From assembly GCA_041398605.1 (NCBI GenBank), contig JAWKUK010000025.1, forward strand, positions 1 to 64,000: a stretch of 64,000 bases of DNA, written 5' to 3'. The notes beneath the pieces were generated by a model, which was not told where the DNA came from, searched no databases, and saw only the letters and a list, made by a program, of their open reading frames with translations. The position numbers and the translations under genes are program-made. Below, in pieces: positions 15,851 through 24,206 of the stretch; within the stretch, counting starts at the first letter, position 1; each line of letters opens with the position of its first letter. The stretch is from JAWKUK01 sp041398605 (GTDB taxonomy: Bacteria; Planctomycetota; UBA1135; GCA-002686595).

Positions 15851-17170
15851 TTATGAGCGCTCGCCCGATGGGGGCCGCGCTCCGGACGAGTGCCGCCGGG
15901 CAGGCATGCCGATCCAAACCTCGCCCGCCGCGATCTTAGCCGATCGGGTCACGACGGCGCCCGCGCCGATCGTCGCCCCGTCGGGAATCGAGTTCGGAGC
16001 GACGACGATCGCGCCGCTGCCGATGAAGGCGCCCGCGCCGACCTGCGACTTGTGCTTCGCCTTGCCGTCGTAGTTGGCAAAGATGGTGCCGGCGCCGATG
16101 TTGGTCTTGGCGCCGATCGTGGCGTCGCCGATGTACGACAGGTGGTTGGCCTTCGCGCCGGCGCCAAGGGTCGATTTCTTCACCTCGGTGAAGTTGCCGA
16201 CCTTGGCACCCTCGCCGAGGACGGTGCCCTCCCGCAAGTGTGCAAAGGGTCCCACGTGTGCGCCCGCAGCGATGCGCACGCCCGCACGAATGACCGTGCA
16301 GGGCAGGATCTCTGCGCCGACACCGATCTCAACGCCGTAGTCGATGTAGGTCGTCGACGGGTCCTCGATCCGGACCCCGTTCTCGAGGTGCCGCTCGAGG
16401 ATGCGCAGCTGCATGACCCAGCGCGCCTCAGCGAGCTGCGCCAGGCTGTTGACGCCCGCGGCCTCTTCCACGTCCTCGAGCACGACGGGGACCACCGTGC
16501 GCCCCGCGGCGCGCGCGATGCCAGCGAGGTCCGTGATGTAGAACTCCTTCTGGACGTTGTCGTTGCGCAGGGCCGCGAGGTCGCCCTGCGTGGTGTCACC
16601 GAGCGGGCCGCGCGCAAAGCAGTAGACCCCGAGGTTGACCTCGTCGATCAGGCGCTCTTCGACCGAGGCGTCCTTCTGCTCAACGATGCGCTCGAAGTCA
16701 CCCGCGTCGGTGCGGATCACGCGCCCGTAGCCGTACGGGTCATCGACGACGGCGGTGAGGAGCGCGGTCGAGTCCTCCCCCTGTGCCACCTGCGCCGTGA
16801 CGAGGGACGCGAGGCTCTCAGCGCGCAGGAGCGGCATGTCGCCATAGGTCACGACGACGCGCGCGGCGTCCCCCAGCTCGGCCGACGCAACTTGGAGCGC
16901 GTGCCCCGTGCCGAGCTGCGGCTCTTGCAATACGACGCGCAGCAGCCCTTCGCAGCCGGCGGCGGCGAGCTCCTTGCGGGCCGTCGCCTCGACGTCCGCC
17001 GCGCCATGCCCGACCACCAGGACGATGCGCTCCGGCTCGAGCCCGAGCACCGCCTCGAGCACCCAACCGAGCATCGAGCGGCCACAGAGCTCGTGCAGGA
17101 CCTTGGGCTGCTCGCTCTTCATGCGCGTGCCTTTGCCAGCGGCAAGCACGACGACGGTAGTTCCGGACAT
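15851..17170 (-). CDS. glmU: Bifunctional GlmU: GlcN-1-P acetyltransferase / GlcNAc-1-P uridyltransferase
   Basis: 439 aa, makes UDP-GlcNAc for peptidoglycan and lipid A. Residues 1-230 are the nucleotidyltransferase (VVLAAGKGTRMKS, then QLGTGHAL and TYGDMPLL). Residues 250-430 are the left-handed beta-helix acetyltransferase with the signature PFAHLREGTVLGEGAKVGNF and catalytic NHLSYIGD. It supplies substrate for the LpxA in this window. ATG start at 17170; divergent from psd across 337 bp. Confidence 0.97.
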   Translation of the reverse strand: MSGTTVVVLAAGKGTRMKSEQPKVLHELCGRSMLGWVLEAVLGLEPERIVLVVGHGAADVEATARKELAAAGCEGLLRVVLQEPQLGTGHALQVASAELGDAARVVVTYGDMPLLRAESLASLVTAQVAQGEDSTALLTAVVDDPYGYGRVIRTDAGDFERIVEQKDASVEERLIDEVNLGVYCFARGPLGDTTQGDLAALRNDNVQKEFYITDLAGIARAAGRTVVPVVLEDVEEAAGVNSLAQLAEARWVMQLRILERHLENGVRIEDPSTTYIDYGVEIGVGAEILPCTVIRAGVRIAAGAHVGPFAHLREGTVLGEGAKVGNFTEVKKSTLGAGAKANHLSYIGDATIGAKTNIGAGTIFANYDGKAKHKSQVGAGAFIGSGAIVVAPNSIPDGATIGAGAVVTRSAKIAAGEVWIGMPARRHSSGARPPSGERS

Positions 17171-17507
17171 GGCAGGAGACGGGGGGTGCTACGCCACCCG
17201 TTCGCAGGCGCGACGGGTGAGCAGTGGTCGAACGGATCACGGCCCGGGCTTGGGGCGCGAGGGCGACCACGGGCCGGGCCCAGGGCGGAGGCTAACGACG
17301 CACGCGGACGGGGGTCAACGACAGAGCGCGACTCTTGCCAGGGTCAACCTGCGATCGCGGTATGCGCGGCGCAGGACCCCAGCGAGCGCGCTCGCGCGCC
17401 CTGCGGCGCGCGCGAACGTGGCAGCTTGCCACGCCCCGCCGCCTGCACGTGAGCACTCCCGCGTCACCGGAGTCGTCCCGCGCAGCCCAGGGCGCTACCT
17501 TGGCCAC
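17171..17507. other. Divergent intergenic region glmU / psd
   Basis: 337 bp between divergent starts. It must contain two promoters, but I cannot pick a confident -35/-10 pair. An open plus frame crosses the region in phase with psd; its residues are low-complexity Arg/Pro/Ala and unlike any psd N-terminus, so I treat it as non-coding. Confidence 0.4.
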
Positions 17508-18353
17508 GTGACCGCCCCCCAAGACCACGCTGGCTCCTCCTCGCTGCACGCGCGCGGCCAGATCGCGCTCTCCCATTGCATCGGTTGGCTCGCCGACCGC
17601 TGGGTGCCCCCGTTCCTGCGCAACCCGCTGTTCCGGACCTACGGCGCGCTCACGGGCGCCAATCTGGACGAGATGCGCGGGGCCCCGCGCGATCACGCGA
17701 GCCTCGGCGCGTTCTTCGTGCGGCGCCTGCGCGACGGGGCGCGGCCGTTCGAGGCCGATCCGAGCGTGCTCCCGTCACCCGTAGACGCCCTCGTCCAAGC
17801 CTCGTCGCCGATCGAGCGAGGCCAGGTCGTCGAAGCCAAGGGTCGCACGTACGCGCTGCGCGAGCTCTTGGCGGGGGTCGGCGCTGACGTGGAGCTCGAA
17901 GGAGGGCACCAAGTCACGCTCTACCTCGGCCCAAAGGACTACCACCGCATCCACTCGCCCCTCGACGCGCTGCTGGTCGAGGCCCGCCACGTCCCCGGTC
18001 GCAGGTGGAGCGTGCAGCCGCGGGTCCTCGCGGCGCGCAAGGTCCTGGCGGTCAACGAGCGCGTCGTCCTGCGCCTCGAAGCCGACGGGCGCACGTTCTT
18101 CATGGTGCTCGTCGGCGCCCTGATCGTCGGGCGCATCCGCGTCGTCGGCCTCGAGCGCTTCCCCGACGGCCCGCTGCCTGAGCCGCGCCGCTTCGCGCGA
18201 GGTGCCGAGCTCGGCCGCTTCGAGATGGGCTCGACGGTTGTCCTCGTGACCCCTCCTGGCGCCCTCGTGGCGGGCAGCGCCCCGGCCGAAGGCGCGGCGG
18301 TCAAGCTGGGCGCGCCGTTGGCGGGCTGGCAGCCCGCCACCCCGACCCCCTGA
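17508..18353 (+). CDS. psd: Phosphatidylserine decarboxylase proenzyme
   Basis: 281 aa. Makes phosphatidylethanolamine from phosphatidylserine at the membrane using a self-generated pyruvoyl group. Visible are SPVDALV (proton-acceptor Asp region), KDYHRIHSPLD with the catalytic His, and the auto-cleavage site in FEMGSTVVLV (between Gly and Ser). GTG start at 17508, chosen because residues from ARGQIALSHCIGWLADRW match the family start; no clear Shine-Dalgarno. The next gene starts 11 nt downstream. Confidence 0.93.
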   Translation: MTAPQDHAGSSSLHARGQIALSHCIGWLADRWVPPFLRNPLFRTYGALTGANLDEMRGAPRDHASLGAFFVRRLRDGARPFEADPSVLPSPVDALVQASSPIERGQVVEAKGRTYALRELLAGVGADVELEGGHQVTLYLGPKDYHRIHSPLDALLVEARHVPGRRWSVQPRVLAARKVLAVNERVVLRLEADGRTFFMVLVGALIVGRIRVVGLERFPDGPLPEPRRFARGAELGRFEMGSTVVLVTPPGALVAGSAPAEGAAVKLGAPLAGWQPATPTP

Positions 18354-18364
18354 ACCAAGCCCGA

Positions 18365-18994
18365 ATGAGCGGCCTCCCTGTTGCACCCCATCGCACAGCC
18401 CTGCCCCGGCTCCTGCGGCTGATGGGCGCGATCGTGGCGCATGACGTCACGGCGCTGGAGACGCTGCGGAAGGCGGCCCCCGAAGGTGAGCCCGACGTTC
18501 GCTGGCGTGAGGTCGCCCTGATGGCGCACCTCTTCTGTGGCTTCCCGCGCACGCTCGCGGCGCTCGAGGTGCTCGGACGCGCGGGCGGGCTCGGCGCGCC
18601 CGAACCCGTCGAGCTCGAAGCGTCCGCTGGCCCCGGGGAGGATGTGCGCGGACGAGGCGCAGCGCTCTTTGAGCGCATCTATGGCGCCAACTCGAGCGCG
18701 GTTCGCGCGCACATCGACGCCCAACACCCGGACCTCGAACGCTGGATCGCGGAGCACGCCTACGGCCGCGTCCTCTCACGGCCCGCGCTCGACGCAGCGA
18801 CGCGCGAGCTCTGCGCGGTCGTCGCGCTCGCGGTCACCGGCCACGATCGCCAGCTCGCGAGCCATGCGCGTGGTGCGATCCGCTGCGGCGCGACCCGCGC
18901 CGATGTAGACGCAGCCCTGGCACTCGTCGAGGAGTGGATCCCGGAGGCCGCGCAGGCGCGCGTGCGGACCGTGATCGAGCAGTTCGCGCGCTGA
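18365..18994 (+). CDS. Carboxymuconolactone decarboxylase / AhpD-like protein
   Basis: 209 aa with two alpha-helical CMD-like halves. The first is WREVALMAHLFCGFPRTLAAL (about residues 46-66). The second is ELCAVVALAVTGHDRQLASH followed by ARGAIRCGATRADVDAAL. The paired redox CxxC of true AhpD is not present (single Cys in each half), so peroxidase activity is doubtful; the function is unassigned. It is 11 nt after psd, so probably cotranscribed. It may belong to the general CMD superfamily that includes gamma-carboxymuconolactone decarboxylase. Confidence 0.7.
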   Translation: MSGLPVAPHRTALPRLLRLMGAIVAHDVTALETLRKAAPEGEPDVRWREVALMAHLFCGFPRTLAALEVLGRAGGLGAPEPVELEASAGPGEDVRGRGAALFERIYGANSSAVRAHIDAQHPDLERWIAEHAYGRVLSRPALDAATRELCAVVALAVTGHDRQLASHARGAIRCGATRADVDAALALVEEWIPEAAQARVRTVIEQFAR

Positions 18995-19041
18995 CGCGTG
19001 GGCGCTCGAAGGCGACCCTCCGAGGCGCGGCGAGCTCGACC

Positions 19042-19866
19042 TCAGACGCGGCGGTACACGGCAGAGCCCGCGTCGACGAGCTCGAACAGCCCCGCCGTCG
19101 GGTGCGAGCGCTCTTGGGGCGACAGCATCAAGAGACCGTCGGGCGCCATTTGGCGCGCGATCCGCTCGAGCACCTTGCGGCGCTCCACCCCCTCGAAATA
19201 GATGAGCACATTGCGCAGCAGCACGAGATCAAACGTCGGCAGCGCCGCCCAACGCCCCGCGAGGTTCATGCGGTGGAACTTGAGCCGCCGGCGCAGGTCC
19301 GAGCGCAGCTGGAACCCGTGCCCCTGCTGCTCGAAGTGCCGCTTCAACCAATCGGCGGGCAAGCCACGGCTGACCTCTAGCTGCTCGTACTTCCCGAGCT
19401 CCGCGCGCGCGATGGCTGCGCTGGACACGTCGCTCCCGTGCACCTGCACGTCCCAGGAATCCGTCTCGCGGAACCACTCGCGCAGCCCCATCACGACGCT
19501 GCACGCCTCTTGGCCCGTCGACGAGGCCGCGGACCAGACGTAGAGCTTGCGCTGCGGCCGCCGGCGCTCGACGAGCGCCGCGAGCGGGCCGCTGCGGAGG
19601 GCCTCCCACGCGCGCGGATCGCGGAGAAAGTACGTCTCGTTCGTCGTGAGCGCGTCGATGATCGCGCGGTACTCGTTGCCGCCCGGAAAGAGCCGCGCCT
19701 TCTTGACGAGCTCGGAGGGACTGCCCTGGCCGCACCGCCGCGCCGCGTCCCCGAGGCGGGTCGCCAGGAGATACTGGTTAGCCGCTTCGAGCACGATGCA
19801 CGCTTCGCGCTGCACGATCTCGAGGATGTGATCGACCTCGTCCCTCGTCAGGCCGGGCGCGCTCAC
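19042..19866 (-). CDS. cheR: Chemotaxis protein methyltransferase CheR
   Basis: 274 aa SAM-dependent methyltransferase that methylates glutamates of chemoreceptors. The N-terminal helical domain is followed by the signature TTNETYFLRDPRAWEAL, the SAM motif WSAASSTGQEACS and the late motif DLVLLRNVLIYF. GTG start at 19866 overlaps the cheB stop as GTGA, so it is translationally coupled. It ends 47 bp from the convergent CMD gene. It is the last gene of a cheA-cheW-cheB-cheR operon. Confidence 0.95.
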   Translation of the reverse strand: MSAPGLTRDEVDHILEIVQREACIVLEAANQYLLATRLGDAARRCGQGSPSELVKKARLFPGGNEYRAIIDALTTNETYFLRDPRAWEALRSGPLAALVERRRPQRKLYVWSAASSTGQEACSVVMGLREWFRETDSWDVQVHGSDVSSAAIARAELGKYEQLEVSRGLPADWLKRHFEQQGHGFQLRSDLRRRLKFHRMNLAGRWAALPTFDLVLLRNVLIYFEGVERRKVLERIARQMAPDGLLMLSPQERSHPTAGLFELVDAGSAVYRRV

Positions 19867-21197
19867 CGCTGTGACTCCGCACGGTTGCGCGTGGCGAGCA
19901 CGCGCGCGTGGATCGCGCCCGCGAGCTCTTGCAGCGGGAAGAACTCCGCCGGCAGTCCGCGCCGCGCGAGCTCACCTGGCATCCCCCACACGACGCTCGT
20001 CTCGCGATCCTGCGCGATCAGGTGTGCGCCGGCGTCGACCAAGACCTGCGCGCCCTCGGCGCCATCATCCCCCATGCCAGTCATCACGACCGCGAGCGTG
20101 CGCGCACCCGTGGCGAGGGCCGCGCTGCGGAAGAGCACGTCGACGGCAGGGCGGCAGAAGTTCTCCAAAGGGCCCTGGGTCAACTTCGTCACAAGCTGCT
20201 TGCCCTCGCGGACGACAGTCAAGTGCCGGTCGCCTTGTGCGATCCAAACTTGCCCTGGCTCGAGCACCTCGCCGCCCTGGGCCTCTGCGACGCGATGCGC
20301 GGTCTCCGCATCGAGCCGCTCCGCGAGCCGCTGCGTGAACACCGGCGGCATGTGCTGCACGACGAGGACCGGTACGGGCAGCGTCGGCAGACCGTTCAGG
20401 AGCCTCGACAGCGCGACGGGTCCGCCGGTCGAGCAACCGAGGACGACGAGCTCGATCGGCCCCCGCTCGCGGAGCGACGCGCGGGCGCGGCTCCCGCCGC
20501 TCGGCAATGGGCCCGCGGGCGGGCCCGCTGCGCCGCTCCGCGGAGCGGCCTGCGGTCGGGGTGCGGCCTGCGCTGGGCGACGATCCTCAGGGGCGCTGCG
20601 AGGCGCGCGTCCGTGCTCCACAGCGGGCGGCGAGTCCGGGAGCGGCGCGCGCGGCGCCTGCGCGTTGCCCGTGGCAGAGGTCTGGCGCTCTGAGCGCGCC
20701 GTGGGCGCTGTGCGATCCCCCACGGAGCCCGGGTCGGCGCCTGCGTGCGCCGCAGGGGGCGCGACCTCGGCCGCCTTGGGCCGGCCGTGCAATCGAATCC
20801 GTTCGACGAGCTCCTTGCGCACTTGCGCAGAGCCGGCGCCCCCGTCGCTCGCGCGCGGCTTGCGCGCGAAGTCGCGCGCCCCGAGCGTCAATGCTTCGAG
20901 CGTCAGGTCCGCAGCGCGCGCCGTCTCCGCGGTGAACATGACGACCGGCAAGGTGGGCCGCATGCCCGCGAGCCGCCGCAGCACGCCGAGCCCGTCCATC
21001 TCCGGCATCTCGACGTCGAGCACCAAGAGGTCGACGCGCAACGCTTCGTCGGCCAGCAGCGTGAGCGCCTCGACGCCGTGCGCTGCCTCTGCGACGACGT
21101 CGATGTCGGGCTCCTTGGCGAGCACGTGCGCCACCATGCGGCGGACCACGCCCGAATCATCTACGAGCATCACGCGCAGTTTCTGTTGGGTTTCCAT
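19863..21197 (-). CDS. cheB: Chemotaxis response regulator protein-glutamate methylesterase CheB
   Basis: 444 aa from ATG 21197 (METQQKLRVMLVDDSG). Residues 5-120 are a receiver domain with phosphoacceptor D61 (LVLDVEMPEMDG). A Pro/Ala/Arg-rich linker of roughly 120 residues follows, much longer than in E. coli CheB. The methylesterase domain (about 255-435) carries GCSTGGP with the catalytic Ser, VVQHMPP with the His and MTGMGDDGAEG with the Asp. It antagonises the CheR encoded next to it. Confidence 0.95.
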   Translation of the reverse strand: METQQKLRVMLVDDSGVVRRMVAHVLAKEPDIDVVAEAAHGVEALTLLADEALRVDLLVLDVEMPEMDGLGVLRRLAGMRPTLPVVMFTAETARAADLTLEALTLGARDFARKPRASDGGAGSAQVRKELVERIRLHGRPKAAEVAPPAAHAGADPGSVGDRTAPTARSERQTSATGNAQAPRAPLPDSPPAVEHGRAPRSAPEDRRPAQAAPRPQAAPRSGAAGPPAGPLPSGGSRARASLRERGPIELVVLGCSTGGPVALSRLLNGLPTLPVPVLVVQHMPPVFTQRLAERLDAETAHRVAEAQGGEVLEPGQVWIAQGDRHLTVVREGKQLVTKLTQGPLENFCRPAVDVLFRSAALATGARTLAVVMTGMGDDGAEGAQVLVDAGAHLIAQDRETSVVWGMPGELARRGLPAEFFPLQELAGAIHARVLATRNRAESQR

Positions 21198-21264
21198 GAC
21201 TCGTGCGGTGCGAGGGCTCAGCTCTGTGGAGCGGAAAGGACGCGAGATTCGGCGAACTTCGACC

Positions 21265-21693
21265 TCAGGCGATCTGGATCGCGCGCTCGGTGTCGAGCAC
21301 GTGCAACAGTTCACCGTCTAGCTTGTAGACGCCCTCGATCACGCCGTCGTGATCGTGCTTACCATGCTCGGGGACCTGCTCGTAGCACTCATTGGAGACC
21401 TCTAAGACGTCGCCGATCTCGTCGACGAGGAGGCTCACTCCGCCGGCTTCGGGATGGAGGACGACGTTCATTGGGCGACGCCCCTCAGGCAACGCCGGGA
21501 AGCCGAGCCGAGTGCGCATGTCGATTGCGGTCACGATCTGGCCGCGGAGGTTGATCAGGCCGCGGGCGGTCGGCGGGGCGAGCGGGATGCGCGTCATGCG
21601 CTGGTAGCGCAAGACCTCTTGGACTCGGCCGACCTCGACACCACACAGCATGTCGTTGAGCCGGAACGTGCAGAACTGCTTTTCGTTGAGCAT
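21265..21693 (-). CDS. cheW: Chemotaxis adaptor CheW
   Basis: 142 aa single-domain scaffold that links receptors to CheA. The family core is visible as GVEVGRVQEVLRYQRMTRIP, then TARGLINLRGQIVTAIDMRTRLG and a C-terminal VEGVYKLDGELLHVLD-like strand. ATG start at 21693, 21 nt downstream of the cheA stop. Two further CheW-like domains sit at the end of CheA. Confidence 0.95.
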   Translation of the reverse strand: MLNEKQFCTFRLNDMLCGVEVGRVQEVLRYQRMTRIPLAPPTARGLINLRGQIVTAIDMRTRLGFPALPEGRRPMNVVLHPEAGGVSLLVDEIGDVLEVSNECYEQVPEHGKHDHDGVIEGVYKLDGELLHVLDTERAIQIA

Positions 21694-21714
21694 GGCAGAT
21701 TGGACCAGGTCAGA

Positions 21715-23994
21715 TCAGGCGCTGAGCGCGTGCATGCGGTTCTCACGGAGAGCGAGCACGCCCGCGGTGCGCACGATGGCGTCGACGTCAAGGATCTCTG
21801 TCACGCGGCCCGCTAAGACCGACGACCCAAGGATGCCTGGCCGAGCCCCTGCGGTATCGATCTCGATCGCGTCATTGATGATGTCCACGACGTTGCGCAG
21901 GACGAAGCCGATCGACCGGCCCTCGTGGCTGTGAACGATCGTCGGCAACGAAGCGTCCGACTCTCCGCGTGCGCCGTTGCCGAAGAGCACGGAGAGGTGC
22001 ACGAGCGGCATGATTTCGCCGCGGTACTGGACGACATCGATCGCCCCACGATGCTCGATCTGTTCGCGCGGGATCTTCTCGAGGCGCGCCACGGCGTCAA
22101 GCTTCAACGCCATCTGCACATCAGGCGACACTGCGAAGATGAGGTAGCTGTCCGCGTCGCTGCCCGCCTGATCCGACTCGGCGCTCCCAAGTCGGTCGCC
22201 ACGATCTTGGAGCTCTCCGCGCAGCCCGGCGCGCTCCGCCGTGCCCGCCACATCCAGGATGAGCGCGACTGACCCATCGCCCATGACTGTCGCGCCCGCG
22301 AAGACCTCAATGCTCTCGAGCTGCGCGCCAAGCGGCTTGACGACGATCTCTGAGCTGTCCTGAACTTCGTCGACGACGAGCCCGAACAGCCGGCCGTCAC
22401 ACTGCAGGACGACGATATTGGTCGCGCCCTCCACATCGGCGCCGCGGGTCGGCTGCTCGAGGACGTTGCGCAGGTCGACCAGCGGCAAGAGTCGACCGCG
22501 CAGGCGATAGACCGGCGCGCCGTGCACGCTCTCGATCTCGCGCTTGGCGCGCTTTGCGTCGAGGCGCACGAGCTCCAGCAAGCTCGCCTGTGGGATCGCG
22601 AAGCGATCACCATCGCTCGCGACGATCAGCGCAGGCACGATCGCCAACGTGAGCGGGATCCGCACGCGCACCGTCGTGCCGTGGCCGAGCGTCGACTGCA
22701 GATCGACGCTGCCGCCGATCTTCTCGATGTTCGTCCGGACGACGTCCATGCCGACGCCACGGCCAGAGACGTTCGTGATCTTCTCGGCGGTCGAGAACCC
22801 GGGCAAGAAGATGAGGTTCGCCGCCTCCTTGTCCCCCATTCGCTGGGCGCGCTCGGCGGTCAACAAGCCGCGCTCAATGGCCTTGGCGCGGATGCGCTCG
22901 GTGTCGAGCCCCTTGCCGTCGTCGACGATCTCGATGATGACCTGCCCGCCTTCGTGGAAGGCGCGGAGGAGCAACGTGCCTTCGGCGTTCTTGCCCGCCG
23001 CGAGGCGCGCTTCGGGGCCTTCGATGCCATGGTCTACCGAGTTGCGGACGAGGTGCGTGAGCGGGTCGCCGATCGCCTCGAGCAGCGTCTTGTCGAGCTC
23101 CGTCTCGGTGCCCTCCATGACGAGCCGGATCTTCTTGCCGAGCGCGTGGGCCAGGTCGCGTACGACCCGCGGGAACTTGCTCCAGACGTTCCCGACTGGC
23201 TGCATGCGGGTCTTCATCACGCCCTCTTGCAGCTCCATCGTGATGAGGTCGAGGCGTTGAGTCGCGACGCTGATCCCCGAGAGATCGCCGCAGCCGACCG
23301 TCTGCAGGAGCTGGTTCCGCGACAGCACGAGCTCGCCAACGAGGTTCATGAGCTGATCGAGCACACCGACCTCCACGCGAATGGCCGACGTGCCCGCGCG
23401 CTGCTTGCGGCCGCCCGCAGTACGGGCGCTCTCGCCGGGATCACCCGCGAGGACGACATCGCTCTCGTGCTCTTGCGCGACCGCAGCGGGCCCGACCTCC
23501 TGCGGCGCGGCCGCCGCGTTGTGCTCCTCCGCCGCGCGCTGCGAGGGCGCAGGCTCCTTGGGCGCGACGGGGCTCGACGCGGCCCCGCCAGCGGCGGGCC
23601 CCACGCCGCCGGTCTCACGCAGTTCGTCGAGGCGCCCGATGAGCTCAGAGCAATCGCGCTCGCCCTCCGAACCTGCCTGCTCGATCTCCTTGAGGATCGA
23701 GCGCACGATGTCTGCCATGGCCAGGAGCGCGTCCGCAATCGGCGCGTTCATCGCCAGCTCTCCATCGCGGATGCGAGACAAGAGGTTCTCGCCGGAGTGC
23801 GTCACCTTCTCGAGCTTCTGAAAGCCCAGGAAGCCGCAGCTCCCCTTGATCGTGTGAATCGTGCGGAAGATGCTCGCGATCCGATCGCTGTCGTTCGGCT
23901 CGCTCTCCAGCGCGACCAGCGCCTCGTCGAGGCGGTCAAGGTTCTCGTGGCTCTCGACGATGAACTCGCCGATGAACTCATCCATGTCGCTCAT
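21715..23994 (-). CDS. cheA: Chemotaxis histidine kinase CheA with two C-terminal CheW domains
   Basis: 759 aa from ATG 23994 (MSDMDEFIGEF). The Hpt domain has the phosphorylated His at residue 47 (FRTIHTIKGSCGFLG). A linker of about 110 Ala/Pro/Glu-rich residues replaces a clear P2 domain. The dimerisation helices, then the HATPase with LVRNSVDHGIEGPEAR, IVDDGKGLD, GFSTAEKITNVSGRGVGMDVV follow. After the kinase, one CheW domain (LAIVPALIVASDGDRFAIPQ) and then a second, more divergent one (SYLIFAVSPDVQMALKL to the end). No receptor, CheY or flagellar gene is nearby, so the output could be motility, pili or another function. Confidence 0.95.
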   Translation of the reverse strand: MSDMDEFIGEFIVESHENLDRLDEALVALESEPNDSDRIASIFRTIHTIKGSCGFLGFQKLEKVTHSGENLLSRIRDGELAMNAPIADALLAMADIVRSILKEIEQAGSEGERDCSELIGRLDELRETGGVGPAAGGAASSPVAPKEPAPSQRAAEEHNAAAAPQEVGPAAVAQEHESDVVLAGDPGESARTAGGRKQRAGTSAIRVEVGVLDQLMNLVGELVLSRNQLLQTVGCGDLSGISVATQRLDLITMELQEGVMKTRMQPVGNVWSKFPRVVRDLAHALGKKIRLVMEGTETELDKTLLEAIGDPLTHLVRNSVDHGIEGPEARLAAGKNAEGTLLLRAFHEGGQVIIEIVDDGKGLDTERIRAKAIERGLLTAERAQRMGDKEAANLIFLPGFSTAEKITNVSGRGVGMDVVRTNIEKIGGSVDLQSTLGHGTTVRVRIPLTLAIVPALIVASDGDRFAIPQASLLELVRLDAKRAKREIESVHGAPVYRLRGRLLPLVDLRNVLEQPTRGADVEGATNIVVLQCDGRLFGLVVDEVQDSSEIVVKPLGAQLESIEVFAGATVMGDGSVALILDVAGTAERAGLRGELQDRGDRLGSAESDQAGSDADSYLIFAVSPDVQMALKLDAVARLEKIPREQIEHRGAIDVVQYRGEIMPLVHLSVLFGNGARGESDASLPTIVHSHEGRSIGFVLRNVVDIINDAIEIDTAGARPGILGSSVLAGRVTEILDVDAIVRTAGVLALRENRMHALSA

Positions 23995-24206
23995 GGCGTG
24001 CTTTGGGGCGCGGGGTGGAGTCGGGGAGGTCACACCCCTGGGGCGAGGCTGACCCTCGGGCTATCGGCCTCCCATTGGGCCAGCTTGAGGGAACTCCCTG
24101 CCCCGGCCGCCCCTTGACCCCGTACTGCACGCGGCGCCCTGCACGCGGCGCCCCAAGCGAGGGCGCCCACGTCGCGCGGGCCACAAACGGCGCCCCGGCC
24201 TCGGGC

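Noticed and set aside
16908..17507. Long plus-strand N-terminal extension of psd, antisense to the start of glmU
   Set aside because: The residues are low-complexity Arg/Ser/Pro and unlike any psd N-terminus; the same DNA encodes the GlmU nucleotidyltransferase motifs on the other strand.
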